This document shows positions 39,019 to 51,315 of a stretch of 64,000 nucleotides of DNA, piece by piece (position 1 is the first letter of the stretch; each line of letters starts with the position of its first letter). This DNA comes from Alisma plantago-aquatica. Its lineage: Eukaryota; Streptophyta; Magnoliopsida; Alismatales; Alismataceae. A program made the position numbers and the translations under genes. The notes below the pieces were generated by a model. It worked only from the letters and a program-made list of their open reading frames with translations. It ran no database searches and was not told the DNA's origin. The stretch spans positions 344,954,957 to 345,018,956 of the forward strand of contig OY856412.1 of NCBI GenBank assembly GCA_963693085.1, in the 5' to 3' direction.

Positions 39019-41860
39019 TGTAACGACCCCGCCTCCTGGTAACCCCCAATTAAGGGCAATCAAGAGGTCAGAGTCATTATCCCAATAAACAGGATCAAAG
39101 GTTCGACAAATAATCAATAACAATTATCAAATTTTACCAACTAAACTGTAAACTGGTATAAAATAAAACCTTGCATACCTTTTTCAAACTTTGGTAAAAT
39201 TACTCTATCCATAGCCTGGATTCATTCTATCTAATCCACCTTGCACTTTATTTCTTATTTCCACAATGTGTCACTTTACTGTTTGTTCTTTCAATTGTTG
39301 TACCCAAAAATGCCGACAAACAAAACGTCGGTCAACATATAGGAATATGTTGGTATGTAGGAACAACCAAAATTTCACAAATATGACTAACAATCTAAAT
39401 ATCACAATCAAGTTAATTAACAAGACAATTTATTCTTTTCAGTATGTCATTCTCCACTACTTTTTCCCCAACCCTGTCATACCCCCTTTCGGGTTTCACT
39501 TTCGCCATTAACTTAAGGCCACCTTCTCAATCCCGAGCATGGTGCCTAGGGTCACCACTCATGGTGCCCTCTAGTCATGCAATATCATAGGCCACCTTCT
39601 CAATCCCGAGCTTGGTGCTTTGGGTCCCACTCATGGTGCCCATGGGTCTTCCCTCCTGAGCTTGACCTCTTTGCATCATCCATCAGGGTGGCATGTAGGT
39701 GCGAGAATACACACTAATTTATAATTATGATAACCATAGTGACTTTATAATTTTGTAAGTATGAACATCCAATTGTTTAGTTTGCATTCAATGTGAGGAA
39801 ATAATCGAAAAACCCTCAGGAAACTAATGTGATTAATCATAATTAACCACATACCTGTCAAGCTGTCTTGAATGAAGAATTAATCCAAACTAGCAAGTAA
39901 TCCAAAATCAAGCAAGCAAGAACACAATTTGGCCCTGAAATATACATCCAATATTCTCTATCACAGATCATGGTATCTAAGTCTAATAGGCCTATTCGTG
40001 CCCTAGGGTTACTAGCCCTTTTTAGGGTTTTGATCATAATTAGGGTTCCACTTCATTTTTATTACTTTTACTTTACTTTCATCAAAATATCCATCAAACC
40101 CTAATTATCTCATCTTACTTTCCATTGAGATCCTAATATCAGGTTTGGACCACAAAACCCTACTTTTCAGATTAACTATATCTTTTCTTCCCTTTTTCCC
40201 TTATTTAGGGTTTCTAAGGGTATTAATCACAATATTAAGTTTAAAACCATAATTCTTGCAATTTCCTTTTCAAAACAGGCTAATATCCATCTTTATCATT
40301 AAACAAGTTAATAATGCTGGAATTTACTCACTTGCAAGATTAAATCCATCCTTTATCCACAATTTGGGTTTCTAACCATAAATTAATACTTTTTCTGTCT
40401 AAAATAGACACTTTTGCAAAAAGATACTAATTTAGATTCCCAAACTATTTTTAATGTATCCCTCGTATTTTTCTAATCATTATTCATGTATTAACTTTCC
40501 TCATCATATTTTTCTATCAAAAGATATGATTTTATCAAGAAAACCCTTTTATTTGATTTATTAGCACTTTTTAGAAAAATGTGGATCGTTTGATCCGTGG
40601 TCCGCTGGTTCACATAGAATCCAATGATCAGGATTGCATACGCCTTTCCTTTGCGATCAAAAGAAATAAAGGTCCAAACTATCCTTGATGCAACTGAAGG
40701 AGGCGAGGGGCAGTTTGGTAAATCCATGGGTTCTCTTCTTCCTCAACCTTGCGCGAGCACGCTGTAGCTTCGGTGGTCAACTCGGGAGTTGACTCTGGAT
40801 ATCAACCTGCTTTGATCACTCCAATCAGTCAGGGAGCTCTGCCTCCCCTTGTCAAACTCAACGACATCTTCAATTGCCCACCAAGTACGCGCCGCAACCC
40901 TCCTCTACTCTCCGGACTCCGGCGGGGTTTGTCACTGGAACAAGGGTGCATGTTAAGGTGAATCGGGCAATTGGAGGCACGAAATCACTCCTTGCGACTA
41001 GCCACAGGTCAAGGGTTGATTTTTTTGCGCGTTGGAGCCCTCACAAACCCTCCCCTATATATAGGGTCGAGGTCAGGCTAGCGAGAATTGGGTACTTCCC
41101 AAAATGGTGACCGAACCTAGTCGAACTAGGGATTAAACTCTGTGGTTTCCCCTCCTAAGTCCAAAGGGACTAGCAACAGACTGGCATATCCTCTAGATCA
41201 CGAGAAATCAAGATGACAAATTCCTCCTGTGACTTGCAAAGTCCCATTCCGTGGGGGACTTAGAAGTCAAGGATTAAGATCCAACGGTCCTCAAAGCACG
41301 TGATCAAATAAGAAGGAAACCCTTTTTCAATTGCCCAATTAATGCTTTATTTTGGAGATAACTTGAGAAATTGATATCTCCCAGACCATAACTCCTTTTT
41401 GTCTCAAATTTTAAGAGAACGTTTTTCTTGACATTATCTAGATTTACACGAAATTTGGGGAAAAAACTCCAATGGATGAGAAGTATTCCTTCTCTCCCAA
41501 GTTATCCCCTTAATTAATCCAAATTAATTGTTATTTCTTTTCCCTTTGCCATTATCTTGTTATTTTGGGACCCTTGGACCTCAAGAAATCCTAAAGGCAT
41601 GGATTCCCATATTGGGGAATATTTTTTCCGTTATCTTCTTTTAAAAGTCAATTTCTCATATTTCCCTTTTATTAATCAAATTCTTTTCCTTTTTATTTCT
41701 ATTTTCTTTTCAATTGGGCTCAATGGCCAACAATGCCCACCATCAATCAATCAAGGCCATTTCACACGAAATCCATCACAATCAAAGAAATAGATTTCTT
41801 TTATTCTTTAAAAGAGAATTACATTGTTCATTACATACTCAGGAAATTGAGGTTATAACA
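39019..41860 (-). repeat. gypsy-III LTR (5' LTR on the - strand)
   Basis: 2842 bp matching 31786-34631 over the full length with scattered substitutions. The TATA box (ctatatatag) at 41055-41064 is intact, so unlike gypsy-I and gypsy-II the 5' LTR here still has a core promoter. Open frames at 40749-41110 on + are antisense to the LTR transcript and have the same relatives in the other LTR. Confidence 0.94.
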
Positions 41861-42768
41861 TAGACTGTATGGGATTCATGTATCCATTGTGTCAGATCCC
41901 ATGATAAGTACACTTCTTACCTGTGGTGACAAGTGCAGGAAGAATTGGGGACCCAGCTGAACTTTAGTACCGCACATCATCCACAAACTGATGGACAATT
42001 TGAAAGGAAAATTTAGGTTTTACAAGACTTACTAAGATCATGTATCCTTGATTGGAGTGATAATGGGACCACTATCTTCCTTTTGTTGAGTTTACCTATA
42101 ACAACAACTACGTAACTAGTATATGAATGCCTCCGTATGAAGCCTTATATGGAAGGTTGTGTAGATATCTGCTTTATTTGGATGAAGTGAGCGAAAAATG
42201 GATTATGAAGTCTAAGGAGATACAACTATATTCTGACAATGTCAACCTGATCAATCAAGCTTGAAAAGGGAACAAGGTCGTCAGAAGTCTTATCTTGATG
42301 TAGACCAGGCATATACTCAGTTTTTGGTGGGTGACCCTGTGTTTTGAAGATTCAACCAATTCGAGCTATTGCAAAGAAGAAAGGAAAATGTAGCCCTAGA
42401 TATGTGGGTCCATTTGAAATTTTGAACCATATTGGGGAATTAACATACAGGTTGGCCATACCTCAACAATACAACATGATGCACAACGTCTTCCATGAGT
42501 CAAATCTGAAGTAGTATGTCAACGACCCTATTCATGTGCTCAATCATGAGCCAATTGATTTGAAGGACACCCTTGTTTACCAGGAAGTTCTGGTCAAGAT
42601 AATTCATACTCACACCAAGGAGCTCAAAAATAAGAAAATTGATATGGTTAAAGTGATGTGGAAGCACCATGATAGTGATCATTCTACCTAGGAGTTGAAG
42701 TAAGATATGGGGGAAATATTTCCTGACCTTATCAAGGAGGTCTAAATTTTGGAGACAAAATTCCTTGT
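41861..42768 (+). pseudogene. gypsy-II integrase, second part, and pol C-terminus
   Basis: The reading resumes after gypsy-III with L-Y-G-I-H-V-S-I-V-S-D-P (second catalytic Asp in SDP), then H-P-Q-T-D-G-Q-F-E near 41980. The end of pol is at about 42420-42768: M-H-N-V-F-H-E-S-N near 42480, D-P-I-H-V-L-N-H-E-P-I and a degenerate tail with W-K-H-H-D. Several stops and shifts are present. Confidence 0.88.
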
Positions 42769-42781
42769 AAGGAGGGGAGGA
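42769..42781 (+). other. gypsy-II polypurine tract
   Basis: aaggaggggagga directly before the TGTGAC start of the 3' LTR. Confidence 0.93.
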
Positions 42782-45493
42782 TGTGACAAAGCAAGTTTCT
42801 CTAATCTTGTTCAATTCCTATTTTGCCCTTACTTATGTTCACTCATTACCTCAACTCATTATTTCTTGACTACTTGATCATTATTGGCACTAAATTTCGA
42901 AATTGATCAATATGAACATTATGTACCTTGTGACACTACAATATAGGAAAATTAATCATCTCGTCCAAAGTAGTACATTAGGTTATGTAACTTTATATTT
43001 TCATTCTAACTTTTTATACAATTATACATGATAACCTGAAGTTATGATCCATATTTGAGCCTGATTGGATACCCCTACGAATTTATATGACTTCTTGAAG
43101 ATAATGTGCTTAAAACCTCTTTATTTGGCCTTTTAATTCACCTTTTCCACGTCATTGATCTGTGGCAAACTGAGGGGGATGAATCATGTCCATCAGATCC
43201 GCCTCCAATGGATGCTAGCCTGATCGATCGGTCACATGCTCATATTCAACCTCCCATAGTTTGTGGGGATGAGCAAGAGAGTCGATAATGATCAATCACC
43301 CAACTCAGACCCTATCACAAAATTTCATTCCCATAAAAATCTTTATCTAGTGATTTCGCACCCGAATAACACTACCTTGACCAGATTTAGTACATTGTTG
43401 CACCATCCCAATGACTCCCTCACCTATCCTTCTCACTTCTCTGACCAGTGATCAAACCCAGATCCTATCTATCCCTACCCTCATCCCTATAAAAACCCAT
43501 CCATTAGTCTCCTTTGAAATCCCTCGCAATAACCCCATACTCTAGTGCTCACTCTTGCCCCTGACCACCCTGAATTAACCACCCCACCTAAGCACCACAG
43601 TCTCCTATTCATTGCGGGTGTCTTTCCCTTTCTTTACCTATCCCCAAATCAAGATCCCCAACCACACTATAAGGTTGTTACGATCTCAAGTGGCCATCTC
43701 ACTATTGACTTCATCTCCTCCTTCTGCCAGTGCCCCTAGCCCTGGTGTTCTCTCCTCCTAGTGCTCCTAACCTCATGTGTAGGTCTGAGCCAGAGGAAAG
43801 GCCCCAAACCGTCAGTCCAAAGAAGCGAATTGGGTCCAAAAACCCAGGGAGCTGAGGATCGGACTGCATCCAAAGACCAACAAGCCACCTCTTCCATGCC
43901 TCCTATGTGTCTCAATCTTAAACATCCATCTTACATCAAGTTGTCATTCCTTTTCAATCAATTAAGGTATTTTTATTTCTCTCTCTCGAATGATTGATAG
44001 AATGTATAGATCTTACATAAATCATGAAAAATGCATCATAACCAAAAATAGTGATATTATAGTCCATTTTCATTATAAAAATTAGCTTTATTCAATAAAA
44101 ATGGATACAAACATGATTCGTCTCTTTATTCCCCATATCTAGTCAAATATCCATATCTGCCACTTCAGATGCATATATACCATCTTTTCTTGTTAGTATT
44201 TGATTATATGACCTTAGATCTGATCCCTAATATTCCTTTTTAAATCAATTCAACCTTGATATGATCTTGAACACAAATGATGTTGATCCATTATTATAAT
44301 GATCTAGAGATTTGATAATGACTTGAATGTTGATAATAATAAGGGTTATCATATATATGTCAAAAATACCTAGGTAAGTCATTCATACTTGGAAAATACT
44401 TGACACCTGAAAAATGTTGGATATCTCAATATATTATGATTGATCATGAATGAATGTCCTACCCTAAGATTTAAATAGGAATGAATAACCCTAATCTTGA
44501 ATAATGAAACATGATCTTTAAAACATCATGATCTTGTCCCTTGATCCACATCTTGTTGATCTAGGATCTAACTCGAGTGAGTGACCTATTCTAGTAGGGA
44601 TCTTGTACTCTAAAACTCAACAACATAGGTATGTTATTATACCTCCTCTTTCAACATACTAGTGGTATTGATGATACTTTTATGTACCTCATAAAATGTA
44701 TATTGGGCTATGTATTTGTTTCAACTACCTCATTCCCTACTGATTAGTCTTTGAATTTTTATATTATAGTTTGTACCAAATATGAACATAAATGATATTG
44801 TCCATTATGACTTCCCAGTAATAATGATTCTTGATATTGAGTACAAACAACCTCCTCATTTGGATGGTGGAACTTGTATAATCTTTTTGACATCCTCCCT
44901 TACATGGAGAGATGAGATTGGTGACCTCCACCATCTCGTTGGGGCGATGGAGCCACACACATATTTAAGCATGCATATCAATATCATTATAATGGAAAAC
45001 TTGTAATAAAATCATGTCGAATAAATACTATTTTGAAATCTCTTGTTGACTATTTGAGTATAAGTCCTTCCAAGTATACTACTTTGATATAACATTGTAA
45101 TTGTGTTCATTTTGTCTAGATTTTATTGATTTTAGACCATGCAAAGAACTGAAGATTATGTACCTACCTATCCGCTACATCCCTTCATTTTAACTTCTAC
45201 AAATAAAGACTACAACATCAATCTGGACTTTACATGGCAGCTAATGTCAATTTGATGTAGTCTTTTATTAGTTACTTAATTTTCTCTTCTTGTTCTTTCT
45301 TTCTTTTGAAGTTTTATACGGTCCATTATGTAATAAACCTTTGGTTCATTTTCAATAAAAAATATTGTTATTTCCTTTTTGCATATTATATATGTGTGAT
45401 CTTTGAGCCACTCAGGGACGAGCGCTCTAATCCCTTCAATACTGCCCATCTGGTTAGTGGGATTTGGATTAGGGTAAGAATGGATCTGTGACA
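42782..45493 (+). repeat. gypsy-II 3' LTR
   Basis: 2712 bp. It keeps the TATA box (cctataaaaac, 43483-43493) and about 560 bp (43405-43980) that the 5' LTR lost. It ends ctgtgaca at 45493 next to the target duplication. Confidence 0.9.
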
Positions 45494-48412
45494 AATTGTG
45501 TGAAAAATGTTGATGTTTGAACTTTGGTCTAGTGACATATGTTTCAGTGATCTGGATATAATTTTGATTTGTTATAATGGCACATATCTAGCTCACTCAT
45601 TGATCGTGATATGGCTATTGCTTGGTGTGGTATGTCCTTTAGTTTGATGTGTGGAATGTTGTCACTTACTACCATTTTAAATAGAGCAGTTGGGATATAT
45701 ACCATAATGTGAGGACTACCTATTACATGTAGGAGTGTTTGGCAAATCCTTTGGATCTGTCACTTCTTCAATATGCACTCAATGACCCCAACCCTTTTCT
45801 TGAGAAAGAAGTAGACATAGATGTAGAAAAGCTCGATCACCTCTCACAACACCTCCCTATCCTCCTCATAGAAATTGGTCCTAGGAAAGTCTTCGCTCCT
45901 TCAAACTCCCCCACTCTACCTAGAACAACCCATTATGGGTAAGCAACTACTCCTTCAACCTCCTTCAGCCCTTGGTTTCGTGGATGCCATTGAAGGGTGT
46001 GGCCAATGGGCCTGGTGGTGCTGGGAGCAGGCTGCACAACCACCTAAGTGCCTCCTTGTGGCAGGAGTACAACTAAGGCCTTGCCTGAAGTTGTTGATCT
46101 CCTCCAACTAGAGCTTCTCCTTCCTCATTTCTTCTCTTTTCATCCTTCACTATTCTTCCCTTTTGCTATGAACACCTCAAGCCTCTTCTGAATGTAGAAA
46201 GTGTGGATGTGGCAAGGACAATGCCAGGGTGGTCGACCGGCCGAACCAATGGTCGCCTTCTCCGTTACTAGGATGAGTGCTCGTAGAAGCAAAGGCATCA
46301 CGACTGGTGAGACCAAGAACATGTCCAACCCAAGTTTACCATGTTATGGGTTTGTGGAGGTGATGTTTTCATTGGAGAGAGATGTGTTCCATCCCCTATT
46401 TCCACTCATTTCCTATATAAGGAATAGGGGTCGTGCGATGGGGGATGATAAGCTATAGCTCGCCCAGGACGTAGATCGAGAGAGGTGGCTGGACCAGGCG
46501 TTTGTGAGAAAAAGGGTGTCTGGCCCAACTGAGACCTACAACCCTTGGGTGGGGGGAAAAGGTGTCACATGTGAGCTGCTAGATCATCCTCCGAGGGCCA
46601 AGATTCACTACATGATTAATGTTACTATCTCTCTTTTTTTGTATAGTTTATAGATTAACCTTAAAAAATGATATCTCACTCACCCCTTGTCCAAATATAT
46701 TAAATATATATATCAAATTCATCAGCTCGAAAAATTCTACAAAATAGACTAGTTTCAGACTCTTTTTCTCACATTTGTAACCCTATTTTCCCAAAAGTTT
46801 TTAACTTTAGTCTCATTGAATAATTTTATTGCATGATTGTGAAAAAGGTTGGAACTTTGATGAACCTCCATCCTACTAATCATGAAATAAATATATTGTT
46901 ACTACTATAAAACATAATTAAGGTCCTACTAATTCATCTTTCCCCATATTTGACTCTAATGCACAATTGTGAATTGTTTGGAATATATGATGGGTTTTGC
47001 CCTATTTGGTTAGTCATACATCTTAATGTCAACTAATGTTGGACAACCTTGAAATTGGTATCATTTACCACTCTTTGAAACTTTATCACCCTTGTATCCC
47101 CTCTTTCTTATCTTGTGTTATATGGCACTTAATACTTGAATGTGACATCTTTTATGATGATGTATTTTGAACTTCAAACAAATGAGGTTAACGAACCTTT
47201 TCATATGTCCTTGGTATATATTTGAATTAAGTAGCATTATGATGCCTTGATGGCCCTTGACCTTGGTTGACCTATTATGATTCTCTGACTGTAAAATGTA
47301 CAAAAGTGACATGAATCTTAATAATCATTTAGAATAGATGGAGTACCGAAATTACTTGAAACTAGAACCAAACCTTAATGAAGACCTATAATTCAGTAAA
47401 AGATCATCAAACGTGTAAATAAGAAACTTTGAAGCTAACTTGGATAAAACCCTAAAAATGAATCTAATTAAGGTTAGTGATGAGAATCTAATACGTGTAT
47501 GCAATCTTGTTCTTAATCATGTTTGTGTTGTAATATAGATGGACCATGATAGGTTAAGAACATATAAACTTAGGTATGGTCTTTAATTATTATATGAATA
47601 TGGATTTATTTCAAAAAACTTGATATGTATGCATGCTTGTTTATTTTCTTAAATATCTCCATGTAGTATTACAATATTTTCATTGATTATTTGTCTTGTT
47701 GACTTTATAACACAAACACATAATATACATCTCCATCATACAACCTTGTGCACTTGCCTATAATCTCTGGGAAGGAGACAAGGTTGTGCATCTTATTTGA
47801 GTTGTCAAGATAGGAAGAACTAGGTTGATACAAGGTTTATCTCATGGCGATGGCCTTGTGGTCCCTTATGAATAGGTGTAGGTAATCATGAGCATCCTCA
47901 TGGACCCTTCTCATCGAAGCTGGTCAAAGGCCTTATGATGGATGATATTGTCAGTATAATTGGAATAACTTGACTAAAATATGGGTTCTCACTTTGGTAA
48001 GATATTAACTCGTTCTTTTACTTCAGTAACTCTTTTCAAAATTGTGTAAATTTAATATATTAGTATCTTTGTGCCCTTGACTCAACACCTTGTGTGTTGA
48101 CCCTCTTGTTTCACAAATATTTTAGGTTGAGAGATAGCTTGGGAGTTCATGGCTTCTGAGCATATGTTTAATTTTTCTTGTTGTAAGATTCTAGCTAGTG
48201 AACATGAGAAGACTTGTATAATTGTGGTATGCAATATGTAATTGGAATCATGTAATAAATGATGTTGTATAATATACTTGTTGATTGTTGAGAACATGTT
48301 GGTCCTTGTATCTCATTATTTGTTCATGTATGCCGATAATTTCATGCTTTCACATGTTGTCTTTAGTGTTCAATTGCCTCATAGGGTTGGGATTCAGATT
48401 CCTTGAAATGTA
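45494..48412 (+). repeat. gypsy-I 3' LTR, second part
   Basis: Continues the match to the 5' LTR (from about 6315 to 9175). The TATA box ctatataag at 46413-46421 is intact. The last about 100 bp (from 48311) are also contained in the tandem units that follow. The exact end is between 48412 and 48414. Confidence 0.83.
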
Positions 48413-50260
48413 CATTATTTCTTCTTACAACATCACTCCTAATGGACATTCCTTTTGCTCCTACAAGTTAGGGAATTTTGGAATGACAATGACGGCTAGC
48501 TAAAGCTATGGAAAGATTGTGGGATTTTTTATGTGCCCATAGAGACAGAGTTGGGATATACCATCTTGCTGAAGAATGTGATTCAAATCCCTTCCAATGA
48601 TTATAATATCATCTCTTGCTATGGAATAGACATTTAGGGCTTTTGATATCATTTTGGTGACTTGAAAACTAGAGTCACCAAAGGACAATTGGTCGTGGGT
48701 AGAGGAAATGTTTGTTGCACATTATATAGAACAAACATAAAGGTCTTCACTGACAATATTAACATTTTGGGTAGCTCCAGTTCTCCAAATTTATGGCACA
48801 AGTGACTTAGACACTTGAGTTAGAAAGGACTACACGTGATTCAAAAGAAAGAAGTAATTCCACTTGCAAAAAATATAGTACTTAGTCCTTATGAAAGTTT
48901 CTTGCTTGGGAAGAAACAATGTCTCCAGTTTAGTCCTCAGTGTCAGAAGAAATCAAACATCTCATTATTTGTTCATGTATGCCAACAATTTCATTCTTTT
49001 ACATGTTGTCTTTAGTGTTCAATTGCCTCATAGGGTTGGGATTCTGATTCCTTGAAATGTACATTATTTCTTCTAACAACATCACTCCTAATGGACATTC
49101 CTTTTGCTCCTAAAAGTTTGGGAATTTTGGAATGACAATGACGGCTAGCAAAAGCTATGGAAAGATTTGTGGGATTTTTGATGTGCCCATAGAGACAGAG
49201 TTGGGATATACCATCTTGCTGAAGAATGTGATACATATCCCTTCCAATGATTATAATATCATCTCTTTATATGGAATAGACATTTAGGGCTTTTGATATC
49301 ATTTTGGTGACTTGAAAACTAGAGTCACCAAAGGACAATAGGTCGTGGGTAGAGGCAATGTTTGTTGCACATTATATAGAATGAACATTAAGGTATTCAC
49401 TGACGATATCAACATTTTGGGTAGCTCAAGTTCTCCAAATTTATGGCACAAGCGACTCAGACACTTGAGTTAGAAAGGACTACATGTGATTCAAAAGAAA
49501 GAAGTAATTCTTCTTGCAAAAAATATAGTACTTCGTGCTTATGAAAGTTTCTTTCTTGGGAAGAAACAATGTCTCTAGTTTAGTCCTCAGTGTCAGAATA
49601 AATCCAACATCTCAATATTTGTTCATGTATGCCAATAATTTCATCCTTTCACATGTTGTCTTTAGTGTTCAATTGCCTGATAGGGTTGGGATTCCGATTC
49701 CTTGAAATGTACATTATTGCTTCTTACAACATCACTCCTAATGGACATTCCTTTTGCTCCTACAAGCTCAGGAATTTTGGAATGACAATGAAGGCTAGAA
49801 AAAGCTATGGAAAGATTTGTGGGATTTTTGATGTGCCCATAGAGACAGAGTTGGGATATACCATCTTGCTGAAGAATGTGATACATATCCCTTCCAATGA
49901 TTATAATATCATCTCTTGCTATGGAATAGACATTTAGGGATTTTGATATCATTTTGGTGACTTGAAAACTAGAGTCACCAAAGGAAAATTGGTCGTGGGT
50001 AGAGGCAATGTTTGCTACACATTATATACAATGAACATAAAGGTCTTCATTGACAATATCAACATTGTGGGTAGCTCCAATTCTCCAAATTTTTGGCACA
50101 AGCGACTTGGACACTTGAGTTAGAAAGGACTACATGTGATTCAAAAGAAAGAAGTAATCCCCTTTGCAAAAAATATAATACTTAGTCCTTACAAAAGTTT
50201 CTTTCTTGGGAAGAAATAATGCCTCTAATTTAGTCCTCAGTGTCAGAAGAAATCCAACAT
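48311..50260 (+). repeat. Three tandem 650-bp units spanning the gypsy-I/copia-I junction
   Basis: Units 48311-48959, 48960-49609 and 49610-50260. Each starts with tctcattatttgttcatg or a one-base variant, carries about 100 bp of gypsy-I LTR end, then the copia-I protease/GAG-pre-integrase segment, and ends at gtcagaa-aaatc-aacat. Because LTR and copia DNA are both in every unit, the duplication took place after gypsy-I had inserted. The units differ by a few per cent by eye. Confidence 0.95.
48413..50260 (+). pseudogene. copia-I protease C-part and GAG-pre-integrase, triplicated
   Basis: In each unit the protein reads through S-Y-N-I-T-P-N-G-H-S-F-C, N-F-G-M-T-M, K-I-C-G-I-F-D-V-P-I-E-T and L-L-K-N-V-I-H-I-P, the core and C-part of copia protease, then L-V-V-G-R-G-N-V-C, L-W-H-K and L-R-H-L-S-x-K-G-L of the GAG-pre-integrase domain. 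The active-site D-S-G segment is absent, lost at the gypsy-I junction. Stops occur at shared positions (for instance the TAG after GIDI), so they predate the triplication. The third unit keeps the longest frame (49629-49937). Confidence 0.88.
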
Positions 50261-50482
50261 CCTAGACATGATCTGCTCTAAATGTTTGTGGTCCTATAGA
50301 AGTAAACTCTTCATGACTATTATCAATGATTAATCTAGGAAATTTTGAATCTACTATCTATAGAGGAAGGATCAAGGCTTTGATACATTCAATAAATCCA
50401 TGCTATGGTTGAAAGGGAGAAAAGTAAAAAGTTAAAGTGCCTACATTTTGACAATGGAGGTGAATATACTTTTATATATTTT
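50261..50482 (+). pseudogene. copia-I integrase, first part
   Basis: A degraded integrase core follows the third tandem unit: a V-C-G-P-I-E-V-N-S-like stretch and then K-L-K-C-L-H-F-D-N-G-G-E-Y-T-F (50431-50472), with the second catalytic Asp in FDNGGEY. It is cut at 50482 by Cassandra. Confidence 0.88.
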
Positions 50483-50773
50483 TGTAACGCCCGAGCCCAC
50501 TGCCCAAGGCTCTAGTAGAGTTTCAGTAATGATGATTGGCCCCACAGACCACCACTAGCCTTAACTGTGCACTTTATCCACACTCATGTGCAAGCCAGGA
50601 TAAACTTCTTGATTGGTCACCCATCCTAGTACTACTCCAAGTCGAGCACGCTTAACTATGGAGTTCTTTAGTGATGGGCTCCCAGAAAAGGAGGTCCACC
50701 TTGGTGATATGGGTAGTTCAATCATTCCTTTTAAGATCATTTTATCTGAGGCCTTAAATCTTGAGATGTTACA
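50483..50773 (-). repeat. Cassandra LTR (3' LTR on the - strand)
   Basis: 291 bp. Aligns with 51026-51310 with small indels and substitutions. Confidence 0.93.
50615..50685 (-). promoter_or_regulatory. 5S rRNA-like segment with pol III box A and box C in Cassandra LTR
   Basis: On the - strand the segment contains agttaagcgtgct (box A type, 50645-50657) and gtagtactaggatgggtgacc-type box C (50615-50635), both matching plant 5S rRNA genes. The 5S homology covers only part of the 120-nt gene, so this is not a functional 5S gene. In Cassandra it is thought to drive or contribute to transcription of the element. Confidence 0.92.
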
Positions 50774-50786
50774 ATCTCACCCACTT
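50774..50786 (-). other. Cassandra polypurine tract
   Basis: On the - strand aagtgggtgagat precedes the TGTAACATC start of the LTR. Confidence 0.85.
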
Positions 50787-51010
50787 AGACTCTTGACGTC
50801 CTCGTCAAGTCTCAACTATATGACCTCATAATTTGACCCTATTTCAGTGCAGACCCACAATGTCCCATTGACACCCAACTCTGAATCACAAAATACCAGC
50901 GCAAGGGTGGCTATGTCAACCATGGACATCCCTTTCCTGCATGCCTGGACTACACGGCTCAAGACTAGCATGACACATGCCCAGCGGGCCCCACCTACTG
51001 GAGGGGTTAT

Positions 51011-51023
51011 GGCTCTGATACCA
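51011..51023 (-). other. Cassandra primer-binding site
   Basis: On the - strand tggtatcagagcc, two bases after the LTR that ends at 51026; initiator-Met tRNA type, as is standard for Cassandra. Confidence 0.93.
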
Positions 51024-51025
51024 TT

Positions 51026-51310
51026 TGTAATGCTCGGTCCCACCGCCCAAGGCTCTAGTAGAGTTTCAGTAATGACGATTGGACCCACAGACCACCACTA
51101 GCCTTAACTTTGCACTTTATCCATGCACAAGCTAGGATAAACTTCCCGACTGGTCACCTATCCTAGTACTACTCCAAGTCAAGCATGCTTAACTATGGAG
51201 TTCTTTACTAATGGGTTCCTGGAAAAGGAGGTGCACCTTGGTGATATGAGTAGTCCAATCATTCCTTTTAAGATCATTTAATCTGAGGCCTCAAAAACTG
51301 GGATGTTACA
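51026..51310 (-). repeat. Cassandra LTR (5' LTR on the - strand)
   Basis: 285 bp. Its 5S-like part is 51152-51222; box C has one change (ggatagg for ggatggg) and box A reads agttaagcatgct. Confidence 0.93.
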
Positions 51311-51315
51311 ATTTC

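Larger units (their letters stand above)
31786..41860 (-). mobile_element. gypsy-III: Ty3/gypsy element with 2.84-kb LTRs, inserted in gypsy-II integrase
   Basis: 10,075 bp with long LTRs at both ends that share nearly the same sequence. PBS next to the right LTR and PPT next to the left LTR place it on the - strand. An exact 5-bp target duplication, tagac, flanks it (31781-31785, 41861-41865), and deleting it rejoins the gypsy-II integrase. The internal region is 4387 bp with only the end of pol recognised, so it is a decayed chromovirus-like gypsy. Equal LTR length and high similarity make it among the younger insertions here. Confidence 0.95.
50483..51310 (-). mobile_element. Cassandra TRIM (5S rRNA-derived LTRs)
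   Basis: 828 bp with two LTRs (50483-50773, 51026-51310), TGTAAC/GTTACA termini, a 252-bp non-coding centre, a PBS and a PPT that both place it on the - strand. The LTRs contain antisense 5S rRNA sequence with the internal polymerase III promoter. This combination defines Cassandra, a non-autonomous terminal-repeat retrotransposon in miniature found across land plants. It sits in the copia-I integrase with target duplication atttt/atttc (50478-50482, 51311-51315). Joining the flanks through atttc restores the integrase frame, so atttc is the original. It makes no protein. Confidence 0.95.

Noticed and set aside
45739..46458. Protein-like frames in the gypsy-I 3' LTR (PLDLSLLQYALNDPNPFLEK...)
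   Set aside because: Similarity to 6570-7050 is due to LTR duplication, the other copy is broken, and no known domain is seen, so it is no evidence of selection.
50615..50685. A functional 5S rRNA gene
   Set aside because: Only part of the 5S gene is present and it is inside an LTR duplicated at 51152-51222; it is Cassandra sequence.
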